From an uncultured bacterium (GTDB lineage: Bacteria; Patescibacteriota; Minisyncoccia; Minisyncoccales; UBA10102), in the NCBI GenBank assembly GCA_913054235.1, contig CAJXJI010000003.1:1-40971 (forward strand): a DNA stretch of 40,971 bases, read 5' to 3'. The notes beneath the pieces were generated by a model, which was not told the DNA's origin, did not search any database, and was given only the letters and a program-made list of their open reading frames with translations. This document shows, one piece after another, positions 29,052 through 37,857 of the stretch. The position numbers and the translations under genes are program-made. The first letter of the stretch is position 1. The number at the start of each line of letters is the position of its first letter.

Positions 29052-29490
29052 GTTTTAGGGCCCGTTCCATTTCTTGCTGGGCCTCTCTTTTGCGCAGGAG
29101 CTGCCGCTTATCTCCTTTTCTCTTTCCTCTGGCAATGCCAAAGGCAAGCTTAATCTTGGCCTTGCTAGTATACACCTTCAAGGGCACAAAAGTCAATCCT
29201 TCCTGCTTTATCCTTCCATATAGCGAATGGAGCTCCACTTTTTGCAAGAGAAGCTTTCTTGCACGGTCAGGATCATAGTTTAAAGGAGCATTTTTCGGTT
29301 GGTAAGGAGGAATAGTAGCTCCCAGCAAAAAAAGCTCTTTGCCCCTGAAGCTCACAAAGGATCCAGCTAGTTGAATCTTTCCCTGGCGAATTGCTTTTAC
29401 CTCTTGCCCTGTGAGCACCAAACCCGCCTCAATAGTCTCAAGGATTTGATAATCATGGTGTGCTTTTCTGTTTTCAGCTAAAGTTGGCAT
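29044..29490 (-). CDS. smpB: SmpB, tmRNA-binding protein
   Basis: SmpB carries tmRNA to stalled ribosomes and mimics the codon-anticodon part. The 148-residue protein has the beta-barrel start NRKAHHDYQILETIEAGLVL, TGQEVKAIRQGKIQLAGSFV, YDPDRARKLLLQK and the basic C-terminal tail (FGIARGKRKGDKRQLLRKRE), which becomes helical in the ribosome. Its last codons and stop (29044-29051) are also the first eight bases of mature tmRNA. No promoter at proper distance from the tmRNA 5' end was seen, so the two are probably made on one transcript. Confidence 0.97.
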   Translation of the reverse strand: MPTLAENRKAHHDYQILETIEAGLVLTGQEVKAIRQGKIQLAGSFVSFRGKELFLLGATIPPYQPKNAPLNYDPDRARKLLLQKVELHSLYGRIKQEGLTFVPLKVYTSKAKIKLAFGIARGKRKGDKRQLLRKREAQQEMERALKRG

Positions 29491-29534
29491 ATATGCTATT
29501 CTTTAAAGCATAGATTCATTGTAGAGGAAAATAT

Positions 29535-29542
29535 GCTACATT
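29535..29542 (+). promoter_or_regulatory. Extended -10 of argS
   Basis: TGC-TACATT ends at 29542, 11 nt before the argS ATG, giving a predicted leader of about 4 nt. No clear -35 was seen. Confidence 0.45.
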
Positions 29543-29553
29543 AAAAATAGATT

Positions 29554-31260
29554 ATGATAGTTGAAAAATTAGAGAAACTTATAAAGAAAGTTCTTACGCA
29601 AGATGTTGAGGTTACCTTTGAGCACCCAGAGAATTTTGAGCATGGAGATTATTCTTCAAATGTTGCTCTGGTCTTGGGACAGCAAACAAAACAGAATCCA
29701 AGAGAGCTTGCAGAAAAGATAGCAGGAAGCATTGAGAAAGTAAAAGAAGTAGAAAGGATTGAGGTTGCTGGGGCCGGATTTTTGAATTTCTTTTTAGCCA
29801 AGGAATATTTAGTAAAGGAAGCACAAAAGATAGTAGAACAAAAAGAAAAGTATGGCTTAGGTGCAGAAAAGAAAAAGGTGATGATAGAGTTTACCGACCC
29901 CAATCCTTTCAAGGAGTTCCATATTGGTCATTTATATAGCAATGCCGCAGGAGAGAGTTTATCCCGGCTTCTTGTGGCAACAGGGGCAGAGGTAAAACGG
30001 GTGAATTACCAAGGGGATGTTGGATTGCATGTTGCAAAGGCGATATGGGGTATGCAAGAAAATCTTAAAGAAGAAGGACTTTCTTTAAAGAAATTGGGGG
30101 AAAAGGATTTATCATTCAGGATGAAGTTTTTAGGGCAGTCATACGCAAAAGGAGACAAAGCATATGTACAGGGAATTGCAAAAGAGGATATTGAGGATTT
30201 GAACATCAAAATTTTTGCTCAGGATAAAGACGTTCAAGAATTCTATGAACTAGGTAGGAAATGGAGTTTGGAGGCGTTTGAGCAAATTTACAAGCGCTTG
30301 GGGACAAAGTTTGACTATTACTACTTTGAAAGTGATGCTGCAAAGATAGGAAAAAAGATTGTAGAGGATGGGGTTAAGAAGGGAGTCTTTGAAAAAAGCC
30401 AAGGAGCAATTATTTTTCCTGGTGAGAAGTATGGTTTGCATACCAGGGTATTTATTAATTCTCAAGGACTCCCTACGTACGAAGCAAAGGATTTGGGATT
30501 GGCTCCCACCAAATACAAGGACTTTCCTTTTGACCTTTCTTTAAGTATTACGGGAAATGAACAAAAAGCCTATTTTCAAGTTGTGTTTGCCGCTTTAAAG
30601 GAAGTAAATTCAAAACTTGGAGAAAAAATGCAGCATATTTCTCATGGCATGGTGCGCTTGCCAGAAGGAAAGATGTCGAGCCGCACAGGAAATATTGTTA
30701 CAGGAGAAGGATTGATTGACGAGGTAAAAAGTAGAGTGCAGGATATTATGAAATCTTCAGAAAATGAAATGTCTGAGGAAGAAAAGGAGATTGCAGTAGA
30801 AATTATTGCGGTAGGCGCAGTAAAATACTCGCTTTTAAGAATAAGTCTTGGGCGAGATATTATCTTTGATTTTGAAAAGTCTTTGAGCTTGGAAGGAGAA
30901 AGTGGTCCGTATATTCAATATACGTATGCAAGATGCAAAAGTATTCTTCGCCAATCCTCTTTAAGTTCCAAAGAGTTTAATGTTGCTGAACTATCTTTTG
31001 AAGAAGAAAAGTTGTTACGATTACTTTATCGATTTCCCGAAGTAGTAAGGAGCGCTGCGCAAAACTTCTCTCCTCATATGGTTGCAAGCTTTGTATTTGA
31101 TATAGCTCAAGCGTATAATAACTTCTATGCCAAAAATCGTGTATTGCAGGCAGATACAAAGGAGCAAAAAGACTTTCGTCTTCTACTTACCGCTGCCACA
31201 GCTCAGATTATTCAAAATTCCTTGAATCTTTTGGGGATTAAGACTCTGGAGCGAATGTAA
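29554..31260 (+). CDS. argS: Arginyl-tRNA synthetase
   Basis: This 568-residue class I synthetase charges tRNA-Arg. The N-terminal additional domain (YSSNVALVLGQQTKQNPREL) is followed by the HIGH motif in PNPFKEFHIGHLYSNAAGES. Then come YQGDVGLHVAKA, KDLGLAPTKY, a region with HGMVRLPEGKMSSRTGNIVT taking the place of KMSKS, and the C-terminal anticodon-binding helical domain (SGPYIQYTYARCKSILRQ). Full length, no defects. It is divergent from smpB and 48 nt upstream of ileS, which has its own promoter. Confidence 0.96.
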   Translation: MIVEKLEKLIKKVLTQDVEVTFEHPENFEHGDYSSNVALVLGQQTKQNPRELAEKIAGSIEKVKEVERIEVAGAGFLNFFLAKEYLVKEAQKIVEQKEKYGLGAEKKKVMIEFTDPNPFKEFHIGHLYSNAAGESLSRLLVATGAEVKRVNYQGDVGLHVAKAIWGMQENLKEEGLSLKKLGEKDLSFRMKFLGQSYAKGDKAYVQGIAKEDIEDLNIKIFAQDKDVQEFYELGRKWSLEAFEQIYKRLGTKFDYYYFESDAAKIGKKIVEDGVKKGVFEKSQGAIIFPGEKYGLHTRVFINSQGLPTYEAKDLGLAPTKYKDFPFDLSLSITGNEQKAYFQVVFAALKEVNSKLGEKMQHISHGMVRLPEGKMSSRTGNIVTGEGLIDEVKSRVQDIMKSSENEMSEEEKEIAVEIIAVGAVKYSLLRISLGRDIIFDFEKSLSLEGESGPYIQYTYARCKSILRQSSLSSKEFNVAELSFEEEKLLRLLYRFPEVVRSAAQNFSPHMVASFVFDIAQAYNNFYAKNRVLQADTKEQKDFRLLLTAATAQIIQNSLNLLGIKTLERM

Positions 31261-31272
31261 ACCAGGAATACG

Positions 31273-31301
31273 TTGAAAAACGGCTGAAAATATGCTAGTT
31301 T
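31273..31301 (+). promoter_or_regulatory. Promoter of ileS
   Basis: TTGAAA (31273-31278), a 17-nt spacer and TAGTTT (31296-31301) with extended TGC end 6 nt before the ATG at 31308, predicting a leaderless message. Confidence 0.6.
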
Positions 31302-31307
31302 ATCTTA

Positions 31308-34169
31308 ATGGAAACGAACTTTCCCAAGCTAGAAGAGCAGGTTCTTAAGCGTTGGAGACGAGAAAAAACCTTTGAAAAATCTGTAACAAGGAGAAAAAGC
31401 TCTCCTTCTTTTGTGTTCTATGATGGCCCTCCAACTGCAAATGGAGCTCCTGGGTTCCATCATTTACTGGCAAGAGCATTTAAAGATGTTATTCCTCGCT
31501 ACAAAACTATGCGGGGATTTTCGGTTACAAGAAGAGCTGGATGGGATACACATGGTCTTCCTGTGGAGTTGCAGATAGAAAAGAAATTAGGGTTAAACTC
31601 CAAGAAGGACATTGAGAAGTATGGTATTGAAAAGTTTAACAAGCAATGTCGTGATTCTGTATGGGAATTTAAAAAAGCCTGGGAGGATTTAACCTTAAGA
31701 GCAGGGACATGGATAGACATGAAGAATCCCTATATCACCTATGAGACCCCGTACATTGAAACTCTCTGGCATATAGTAAAGATATGGTGGCAAAAAGGTT
31801 TGTTGTACAAAGACTATAAGGTGGTGCCTTTTTGCACAAGATGTGGTACGGCTCTGTCTTCCCATGAGTTAGCTCAAGGATATAAAACCATAAAAGATCT
31901 TTCTGTGTATGTGAAGTTTAAGGTAAAAGAAAAAAAGTTTCCTAACAAAACTTTTTTCCTTGCTTGGACCACTACACCCTGGACCTTGCCTGGTAATGTT
32001 GCCTTGGCAGTGGGCGAGAATATTCCCTATGTTTTAGTAAAAAAAGAAAAGGAGTACTACATTGTAGCAAAAGCTTTAGCTGAAAAAGTACTTGGAGAAT
32101 ATGACGTTGTAAAAACATTTTCTGGCAAAGATCTTATAGGAATTACATATGAGCCTTTGTTTTCGTTTAAAGAACCTGAAAAGGGAAAAAAGATATGGGA
32201 AGTTGTTGGGGCAGACTTTGTTTCTGTGGAGGACGGGACTGGCATTGTGCATACCGCGGTAGCGTACGGAGTAGAAGACTTTGAGCTGGGGAAAAAAGAA
32301 AATCTTGCCATGCTTCACTTAGTGGATGAACACGGAAGGTTTACAAAAGAAGCAAAACCCTATACAGGAAAGCCTGTAAAGGATGCAAATCCCTTAATTG
32401 TAGCTGATTTAAAAAAGAAAGGACTTTTACTTAAAGAAGAATGGTATGAACATGAATATCCTTTTTGCTGGAGGTGCTCTACTCCTTTGTTGTATTACGC
32501 AAGAGAGAGTTGGTTTGTAAATATGCAGAAGATAAAGACAAAGCTTTTGGCAAATAATCGAAAGGTAAACTGGATTCCTCCACATTTAAAAGAAGGAAGA
32601 ATGGGGGAATGGTTAAAGGAAGTAAAAGATTGGGCATTTTCGCGAGAGCGATATTGGGGAACCCCTTTGCCTATTTGGGAGTGTGAAGAGTGCGAAGAAA
32701 AGGAAGTTATAGGCTCGCTTAAAGAACTATTTTCAAAAAAGCTTTCTTCCAATCCGTATAAAGGGAAAAAAGACATTGATCTTCATCGTCCTTTTATAGA
32801 TGAGGTAAAGTTTTCTTGCGCTGTATGTAAGGGAACTATGATACGAGTGAAAGAAGTGATTGATGTTTGGTATGATTCGGGAGCCATGCCTTTTGCTCAG
32901 AATCACTGGATGGGGGAGAAAAAGCCAAAGGAGTTTCCTGCTGACTATATTGTAGAAGCTATAGATCAAACACGAGGCTGGTTCTACACCTTGCTTGCTG
33001 TATCAACGCTTTTGGGATTCGGACCTTCTTTTAAGAATGTTATTTCCCTTGGGCATATTTTAGATGAAAAGGGTGAAAAGATGTCTAAATCCAAAGGGAA
33101 CATTGTTGATCCCTGGGAGATGATTGGAAAATATGGAGTGGACGCTATACGTTGGTATTCATACACTCTAAATCATCCTTGGGATCCAAAACTGTTTGCA
33201 CAGCGAGATCTTCAACAAACATTGCGAAAGTTTATCCTCACTCTTTGGAATTCTCTGGCGTTTTATGAAACATATAGCATAAAGCAAAAGCCAGGATCTT
33301 TGAAAGTTCCCGTAAGTAAGAACGTACTGGATGAATGGATTGTTTCTCGCTTACATACAATTACTTTTGATGCGACAAAGAAGATGGATGAGTACGATAT
33401 TACAGGAGCTGCTCGGACGCTTGAAGCGTTTGTTATTTCAGATCTTTCTTTATGGTATATTCGAAGATCAAGAAATAGATTTCAAAATCCTACAAATAAA
33501 AAGGAACTTCAAGATGCAGTGTTAACGCTTGGGTATGTTCTTACACAGACAAGTTTACTTTGCGCTCCATTCATTCCTTTTGTAAGTGAAGTTGTGTTTG
33601 AGAAAACCAATGGAAAAGGGAGCGTACATTTAAAAGATTGGCCAAAGGCAGAGAAGAAAAGGCAAAAAGCACAACTGGAAAAACAAATGGAGAACGTAAG
33701 AAACATTGTAAGCAAAGCCTTGGCTTTGCGAGCAAAGGAAGGCTTTAAAGTGCGTCAGCCCTTAGCTGCGCTTACCATTAAAGAAAAGCTTCCAAAGGAA
33801 ATCTTGCTGTTGCTTCAAGATGAGTTAAACGTAAAGAAAGTTATTGTACATGCGCAAGCAAAAGAAGATGTAGCACTGGATACTAAGCTTACTCCTCAGC
33901 TAAAAGAAGAAGGGTTGGTGCGAGAGTTATTACGATATATTCAAGGCATGAGGAAAGATGCAAACTATAAGCCACATAATCGTATTTTGCTTCGTTACAC
34001 TGGAGAAGCAAGTCTCAAAAACTTGTTTGTAAATCATAAAGAAACGCTTGTAAAGATTGGGGGAATTGCAGAGCTTCTTGAAGGAGATCGACCAAAACAA
34101 GTGTTTGATGTTGAGAAAGAAGTATCTATAGATGGAAAAAAACTTTGGCTGGGCATTAGAAAAATCTAG
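31308..34169 (+). CDS. ileS: Isoleucyl-tRNA synthetase, eukaryote/actinobacterial-like type
   Basis: This 953-residue class I enzyme charges tRNA-Ile. The first signature is DGPPTANGAPGFHHLLARAF, a variant HIGH motif, with RAGWDTHGLPVELQIEKKLG. An editing domain follows (LAWTTTPWTLPGNVALAVGE, GTGIVHTAVAYG). Cysteine pairs (FCTRCG, FCWRCS, CEECEE, CAVCKG) may bind zinc. The second signature is EKMSKSKGNIVDPWE. The PPTANGxPGxHH form is typical of the second IleRS type, which in other bacteria is linked to natural mupirocin tolerance. The C-terminal tRNA-binding part is complete. recO starts one nt after its stop. Confidence 0.95.
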   Translation: METNFPKLEEQVLKRWRREKTFEKSVTRRKSSPSFVFYDGPPTANGAPGFHHLLARAFKDVIPRYKTMRGFSVTRRAGWDTHGLPVELQIEKKLGLNSKKDIEKYGIEKFNKQCRDSVWEFKKAWEDLTLRAGTWIDMKNPYITYETPYIETLWHIVKIWWQKGLLYKDYKVVPFCTRCGTALSSHELAQGYKTIKDLSVYVKFKVKEKKFPNKTFFLAWTTTPWTLPGNVALAVGENIPYVLVKKEKEYYIVAKALAEKVLGEYDVVKTFSGKDLIGITYEPLFSFKEPEKGKKIWEVVGADFVSVEDGTGIVHTAVAYGVEDFELGKKENLAMLHLVDEHGRFTKEAKPYTGKPVKDANPLIVADLKKKGLLLKEEWYEHEYPFCWRCSTPLLYYARESWFVNMQKIKTKLLANNRKVNWIPPHLKEGRMGEWLKEVKDWAFSRERYWGTPLPIWECEECEEKEVIGSLKELFSKKLSSNPYKGKKDIDLHRPFIDEVKFSCAVCKGTMIRVKEVIDVWYDSGAMPFAQNHWMGEKKPKEFPADYIVEAIDQTRGWFYTLLAVSTLLGFGPSFKNVISLGHILDEKGEKMSKSKGNIVDPWEMIGKYGVDAIRWYSYTLNHPWDPKLFAQRDLQQTLRKFILTLWNSLAFYETYSIKQKPGSLKVPVSKNVLDEWIVSRLHTITFDATKKMDEYDITGAARTLEAFVISDLSLWYIRRSRNRFQNPTNKKELQDAVLTLGYVLTQTSLLCAPFIPFVSEVVFEKTNGKGSVHLKDWPKAEKKRQKAQLEKQMENVRNIVSKALALRAKEGFKVRQPLAALTIKEKLPKEILLLLQDELNVKKVIVHAQAKEDVALDTKLTPQLKEEGLVRELLRYIQGMRKDANYKPHNRILLRYTGEASLKNLFVNHKETLVKIGGIAELLEGDRPKQVFDVEKEVSIDGKKLWLGIRKI

Positions 34170-34170
34170 T

Positions 34171-34632
34171 ATGGCATTTCATTATAAGACTCAAGGTATT
34201 ATACTAAAGCGACAGGACCAAGGTGAGGCAAATAGAATGTTTAAGGTGTTTTGCAGAGAATATGGGAAAGTTACAATGTTTGCGGTATCAGAGCGAAAGA
34301 TCACCTCAAAATTGCGAGGTGGACTGGAGCTTTTTTCTCTTTCATATTTAGAGTTTATTCAAGGGAAAAACAAAAAACTGCTAGTGGAAGCAATCCCGCT
34401 CAAACAATACCTCGCATCCACACAAGACCTTTCTTGCTTGCATTCGACCTTTAAGATTGCAGAACTTGTTGATCAGTATATGGCAGAGCAAGAAAAGGAC
34501 GAGAAGGTGTGGGATTTATTGGTACATTCTTTGCATGATTTGCAAGAGGGTAGTGCTCCTGAAAAAATATATCAATCATTTGTGCCTGAATTTATGACCT
34601 TAGCAGGATATGGAAAGGAAAGTATTGTATGA
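34171..34632 (+). CDS. recO: DNA repair protein RecO, short form
   Basis: This 153-residue protein has the RecO N-terminal OB fold (KTQGIILKRQDQGEANRMFK, YGKVTMFAVSERKITSKLRG) and the start of the helical domain. It is about 90 residues shorter than typical RecO (240 residues) and lacks the usual C-terminal part with its zinc-binding cysteines. The OB fold binds DNA and helps RecA loading with RecR. The ATG at 34171 is chosen as the family start; an upstream in-frame ATG at 34132 would read through the ileS end. The stop overlaps the next ATG (ATGA). Confidence 0.88.
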   Translation: MAFHYKTQGIILKRQDQGEANRMFKVFCREYGKVTMFAVSERKITSKLRGGLELFSLSYLEFIQGKNKKLLVEAIPLKQYLASTQDLSCLHSTFKIAELVDQYMAEQEKDEKVWDLLVHSLHDLQEGSAPEKIYQSFVPEFMTLAGYGKESIV

Positions 34633-36293
34633 GAATCTCTAAATTTCAATTAGCCATTATCTTGAGCGCAATTCTTGTAGGAATAGGTGGATTTTGGTTA
34701 TGGCAGAAAAATAGTTATTCAAAAGAAATCTTAAAATTGGAGATTATAGCTCCAAGCGAAGCAACAATGGGAGAGGAAATTACGTATGTTGTGAAATACA
34801 AAAATAATGGAAATGTGCGCTTACAAGATCCTATTTTAATCTTTGAATATCCAGCAGGAGCCGTGCCAACAGAGGGTGAAGATACTAGAATCACACAATC
34901 TCTAGATGATATTTATCCGGGGCAGGAAAGGAACCTTTCTTTTGCTTCTCGTCTCTTTGGCAAGGAAGGAGAGATAAGAGAAGCAAAGGCATTGCTTCAA
35001 TATACTCCAAGAAATCTTAATGCTCAGTTTGAATCTGAAACCATTGTTACCACTGTTATTTCTCATGTTCCTTTGACTTTTGAATTGGATTTACCTTCTC
35101 GCATAGAAGCTGATCAAGAATTTTCATTTGCTTTAAACTATTTTTCCAACTCAGAATATCCTTTATCTGATCTTAGAATTAAAATAGAGTATCCAGGAGG
35201 ATTTTCCTTTAGTAAAGCTACTTCTTCCCCTATTGGTGAATCAGAATGGAATGTAGGTCTTTTAAACAGGGCAGAGGGAGGGCGTATCTTAATTACGGGT
35301 TCCTTGAGGGGAGAGGTTCAGGAGGCGAAGATTTTCAAGGCAACCTTAGGGACTTGGAAAGAAGGGAAGTTTACTTTGCTTCGCGAAGCAATCAAAGGGA
35401 TTGAGATTACAAGAACACGTTTACTAATTTCACAAGAAGTGAATGGTTCCTCAGACTATATCGCCTCATCTGGTGATACTCTTCATTACGTCATCTTCTT
35501 TAAGAATGTTTCTGAAAAAACGCTGGAAAATTTGTTCTTAGTAGTTTCTTTGGAAGGGCGTCCTTTTGATTTGGAAAGTATAAAATCAGATTCTGGAGCT
35601 TTTCAGCAAGGAGACAATTCTATTATCTTTGAGTCAAAAAGTGTTTCAAGGTTAAGGTTCCTTGGAAAAGGTGAGGAAGGAAAGGTAGAGTTTTGGGTGA
35701 ATGTGAAAGAAGAATGGGAGACCTTTAGTGAACAAGACAAGAGCTTTGTTATAACAGACCGTATTATTCTTTCTGATGTGAGCGAGGAATTTGAGGTTAA
35801 GGTAAATTCAAGCATAGAAATTGATCAAACAGTTTACTTTGAAGATGAGGTGTTTGGGAATCAAGGTCCCTTGCCTCCTCAAGTTGGAGCGCCTACAACA
35901 TATACTATTGTGTGGCAGGCAAAGAATTTGTATAACGATGTTCAAAATGCAAAGGTGAAAGCGATTCTTCCAGCTCAAGTAAGTTTAACAGGAAGCGTAT
36001 TTAAAGAAGGAGAGGCCCTAACTTTTGATCAGGCTTCCCGCGAAGTGGTATGGGAAGTAGGAGATTTGTCTGCTGGCACAGGATCGTTTAAAACAGCTCC
36101 TTCTGTAGCTTTTCAAGTACGTCTTACTCCATCTGTGCTGCAGCAGGGAAACATTGCCCAGTTAATAGGAGAGGTGAGAATTCAGGCAGATGATCTATTT
36201 ACTGAGCAATCTTTATCTGCAGTAGATTCTTCAGTTGATACTACACTGCCAGATGATAATTCCGTGACAGCTCAAATGGGGGTTGTACAATAG
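34629..36293 (+). CDS. Surface protein with DUF11/Ig-like repeats
   Basis: This 554-residue protein has a single N-terminal membrane anchor (residues 6-26, FQLAIILSAILVGIGGFWLW). The rest is predicted outside the cell. Beta-rich repeats of about 110-130 residues recur, each with a pattern like GEEITYVVKYKNNGNVRLQD, ADQEFSFALNYFSNSEYPLS, SGDTLHYVIFFKNVSEKTLE and GAPTTYTIVWQAKNLYNDVQ, as in DUF11-type domains of cell-surface proteins. No catalytic motif is seen. It may form part of the cell envelope or mediate contact. It is coupled to recO by ATGA overlap. Confidence 0.82.
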   Translation: MRISKFQLAIILSAILVGIGGFWLWQKNSYSKEILKLEIIAPSEATMGEEITYVVKYKNNGNVRLQDPILIFEYPAGAVPTEGEDTRITQSLDDIYPGQERNLSFASRLFGKEGEIREAKALLQYTPRNLNAQFESETIVTTVISHVPLTFELDLPSRIEADQEFSFALNYFSNSEYPLSDLRIKIEYPGGFSFSKATSSPIGESEWNVGLLNRAEGGRILITGSLRGEVQEAKIFKATLGTWKEGKFTLLREAIKGIEITRTRLLISQEVNGSSDYIASSGDTLHYVIFFKNVSEKTLENLFLVVSLEGRPFDLESIKSDSGAFQQGDNSIIFESKSVSRLRFLGKGEEGKVEFWVNVKEEWETFSEQDKSFVITDRIILSDVSEEFEVKVNSSIEIDQTVYFEDEVFGNQGPLPPQVGAPTTYTIVWQAKNLYNDVQNAKVKAILPAQVSLTGSVFKEGEALTFDQASREVVWEVGDLSAGTGSFKTAPSVAFQVRLTPSVLQQGNIAQLIGEVRIQADDLFTEQSLSAVDSSVDTTLPDDNSVTAQMGVVQ

Positions 36294-36327
36294 GAGTAAG
36301 TGTGGCATAATAAAGATAGCAATAAAA

Positions 36328-36362
36328 CATGCTTTCAGGAAGTATGAGGCATGAGCTTTTTT
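36328..36362 (+). terminator. Possible terminator after the DUF11-like gene
   Basis: CATGCTTT (36328-36335) can pair with GAGGCATG (36346-36353) over 8 bp including two G-U pairs. The run AGCTTTTTT follows. A second perfect hairpin, ACGCCAT/ATGGCGT, lies at 36369-36387 without a T-run. Confidence 0.5.
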
Positions 36363-36473
36363 ACTAATACGCCATGGATGATGGCGTCCTCTCTCTTAAA
36401 AAGTATTCTACCTTCAAAAAAAGGAATAGGTAAATGGTTGCGGCGGAGGAAATGGAATTTGCTCGGACCTTAG
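36351..36473 (+). CDS. Possible 40-residue basic peptide before glyS
   Basis: An ATG at 36351 opens a 40-codon frame to TAG 36471-36473. It starts MSFFTNTPWMMASSLLKSIL and ends GKWLRRRKWNLLGP: a hydrophobic half followed by a strongly basic, tryptophan-containing half, like some membrane-active or toxin-like peptides. It contains the ACGCCAT hairpin at 36369-36387. There is no convincing Shine-Dalgarno sequence or -10, and it may be chance. Confidence 0.25.
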   Translation: MSFFTNTPWMMASSLLKSILPSKKGIGKWLRRRKWNLLGP

Positions 36474-36498
36474 AGGCGTCAGTATTATATTGGCGCCT
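36474..36498 (+). promoter_or_regulatory. Palindrome enclosing a -10 upstream of glyS
   Basis: AGGCG (36474-36478) and CGCCT (36494-36498) flank TATTAT (36483-36488), with TTGCTC 18 nt upstream. A repressor site around a -10, or an RNA hairpin in the glyS leader, would both fit. T-box sequences were looked for and not found. Confidence 0.35.
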
Positions 36499-36534
36499 TT
36501 GAATTTGAGAGGGAAATTTGCTAAGGTAGAGCTT

Positions 36535-37857
36535 ATGGAAGATCTCATGGCAAAAATCATATCTTTATCAAAACGACGAGGCTTTATCTTTCCTGGTTCT
36601 GAAATCTATGGAGGCCTGGCCAATTCTTTTGATTATGGGCCTTTGGGAGTTGAATTAAAGAATAATATTAAGCAAGAATGGTGGAAGCGTTTTGTACAGC
36701 AGCGTTCTGATATTGTAGGTATTGACGCTGCCCTCATAATGAATCCAAAGGTTTGGGAGGCTTCAGGACACTTGGAAAACTTTTCTGATCCGCTTGTAGA
36801 GTGTAAAAAATGTAACACTCGATTTCGAGAAGACCAGATACAGGATGAAAAGTGCCCCAATTGTAAGGGCAAAGAGTTTAGTTTGCCTCGCAACTTTAAC
36901 CTTATGCTCAAAACATTTCTTGGTCCGGCCGAAGATGCTGCAAATACGGTATATTTTCGCCCTGAAACAGCGCAAGCAATGTTTGTTGATTTTAAGAATA
37001 TTCTCAGTGCGAGCCGGCAGAATATACCCTTTGGTATTGCGCAGGTAGGGAAGGCATTTCGTAATGAGATTACTCCAGGAAACTTTATCTTTCGCACTCG
37101 TGAGTTTGAGCAAATGGAAATTGAATATTTTGTAAAGGAAGAAGAATGGGAAGAGCATTTTGAGAATTGGCTAAACGAAATGAAACAATGGTTAAAAGAC
37201 CTTGGGGTTTCAGAAAAGAAACTTCACTATGTTGATATTCCTGATGGTGAGCGCGCTCATTACTCAAAGCGAACGGTAGATATTGAATATGAGTATCCTT
37301 TTGGACAAAAAGAACTCTATGGTTTATCATACCGTGGGGATTTTGATCTTAAGAATCACTTTCCCAAAGATGCTCCCTGTCGCGACGCAGAGAGTAAAGA
37401 TGCTTTTTGGCCGCATGTTATTGAGCCAACATGGGGAGTAGATAGGTCTGTATTGGTAGCTATGCTGGAAGCCTATCATGAGGAAGAAGTACCCACCGCA
37501 GAGGAAGGGGAAAGTGCAACTCGAGTTGTGATGAAGTTTCCTTTCTGGGTAGCTCCAGTGAAAGTTGCGATTCTTCCATTAGTGAAAAACAAGCCAGAAG
37601 TAGTTAAAAAAGCACGAGAGGTCTTTGATATGCTTAAGCTACAGTTTCCTTGTCAGTATGATGAAGCAGGAGCAATAGGAAGAAGATATCGACGCCAAGA
37701 TGAAATTGGTACTCCTTTTTGTGTGACTGTTGATTTCGATACCTTAAAAGATAATTCTGTGACGATAAGAGATCGAGATACCATGAAGCAAAATAGAGTT
37801 TCCTTGGATTCTCTCATAACAACTATCAAGGAGCGATTGAATGATAAAGATAACTAA
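36535..37857 (+). CDS. glyS: Glycyl-tRNA synthetase, dimeric type
   Basis: This 440-residue class II synthetase is of the single-chain alpha2 type rather than the alpha2beta2 type. It starts at the ATG at 36535 (MEDLMAKIISLSKRRGFIFP); an upstream TTG at 36490 is less likely. Motifs: PGSEIYGGLANSFDYGPLG, the zinc-binding CKKCNTRF and CPNCKG, motif 2 region VGKAFRNEITPGNFIFRTRE, motif 3 region EPTWGVDRSVLVAM, and the anticodon-binding domain (FWVAPVKVAILPLVKNKPEV). The M16 peptidase gene starts inside its end (17-nt overlap). Confidence 0.96.
   Translation: MEDLMAKIISLSKRRGFIFPGSEIYGGLANSFDYGPLGVELKNNIKQEWWKRFVQQRSDIVGIDAALIMNPKVWEASGHLENFSDPLVECKKCNTRFREDQIQDEKCPNCKGKEFSLPRNFNLMLKTFLGPAEDAANTVYFRPETAQAMFVDFKNILSASRQNIPFGIAQVGKAFRNEITPGNFIFRTREFEQMEIEYFVKEEEWEEHFENWLNEMKQWLKDLGVSEKKLHYVDIPDGERAHYSKRTVDIEYEYPFGQKELYGLSYRGDFDLKNHFPKDAPCRDAESKDAFWPHVIEPTWGVDRSVLVAMLEAYHEEEVPTAEEGESATRVVMKFPFWVAPVKVAILPLVKNKPEVVKKAREVFDMLKLQFPCQYDEAGAIGRRYRRQDEIGTPFCVTVDFDTLKDNSVTIRDRDTMKQNRVSLDSLITTIKERLNDKDN

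Noticed and set aside
28872-29153. 93-codon plus-strand open frame between infC and smpB
   Set aside because: It is antisense to the tmRNA and to the end of smpB; the tmRNA structure and tag frame explain the sequence.
34171-34632. RecO as a truncated pseudogene
   Set aside because: The stop overlaps the next ATG in a clean operon arrangement, and the OB fold is intact; a short functional form is more likely.
36294-36534. T-box riboswitch upstream of glyS
   Set aside because: The conserved AGGGTGGNACCGCG antiterminator sequence is not present.
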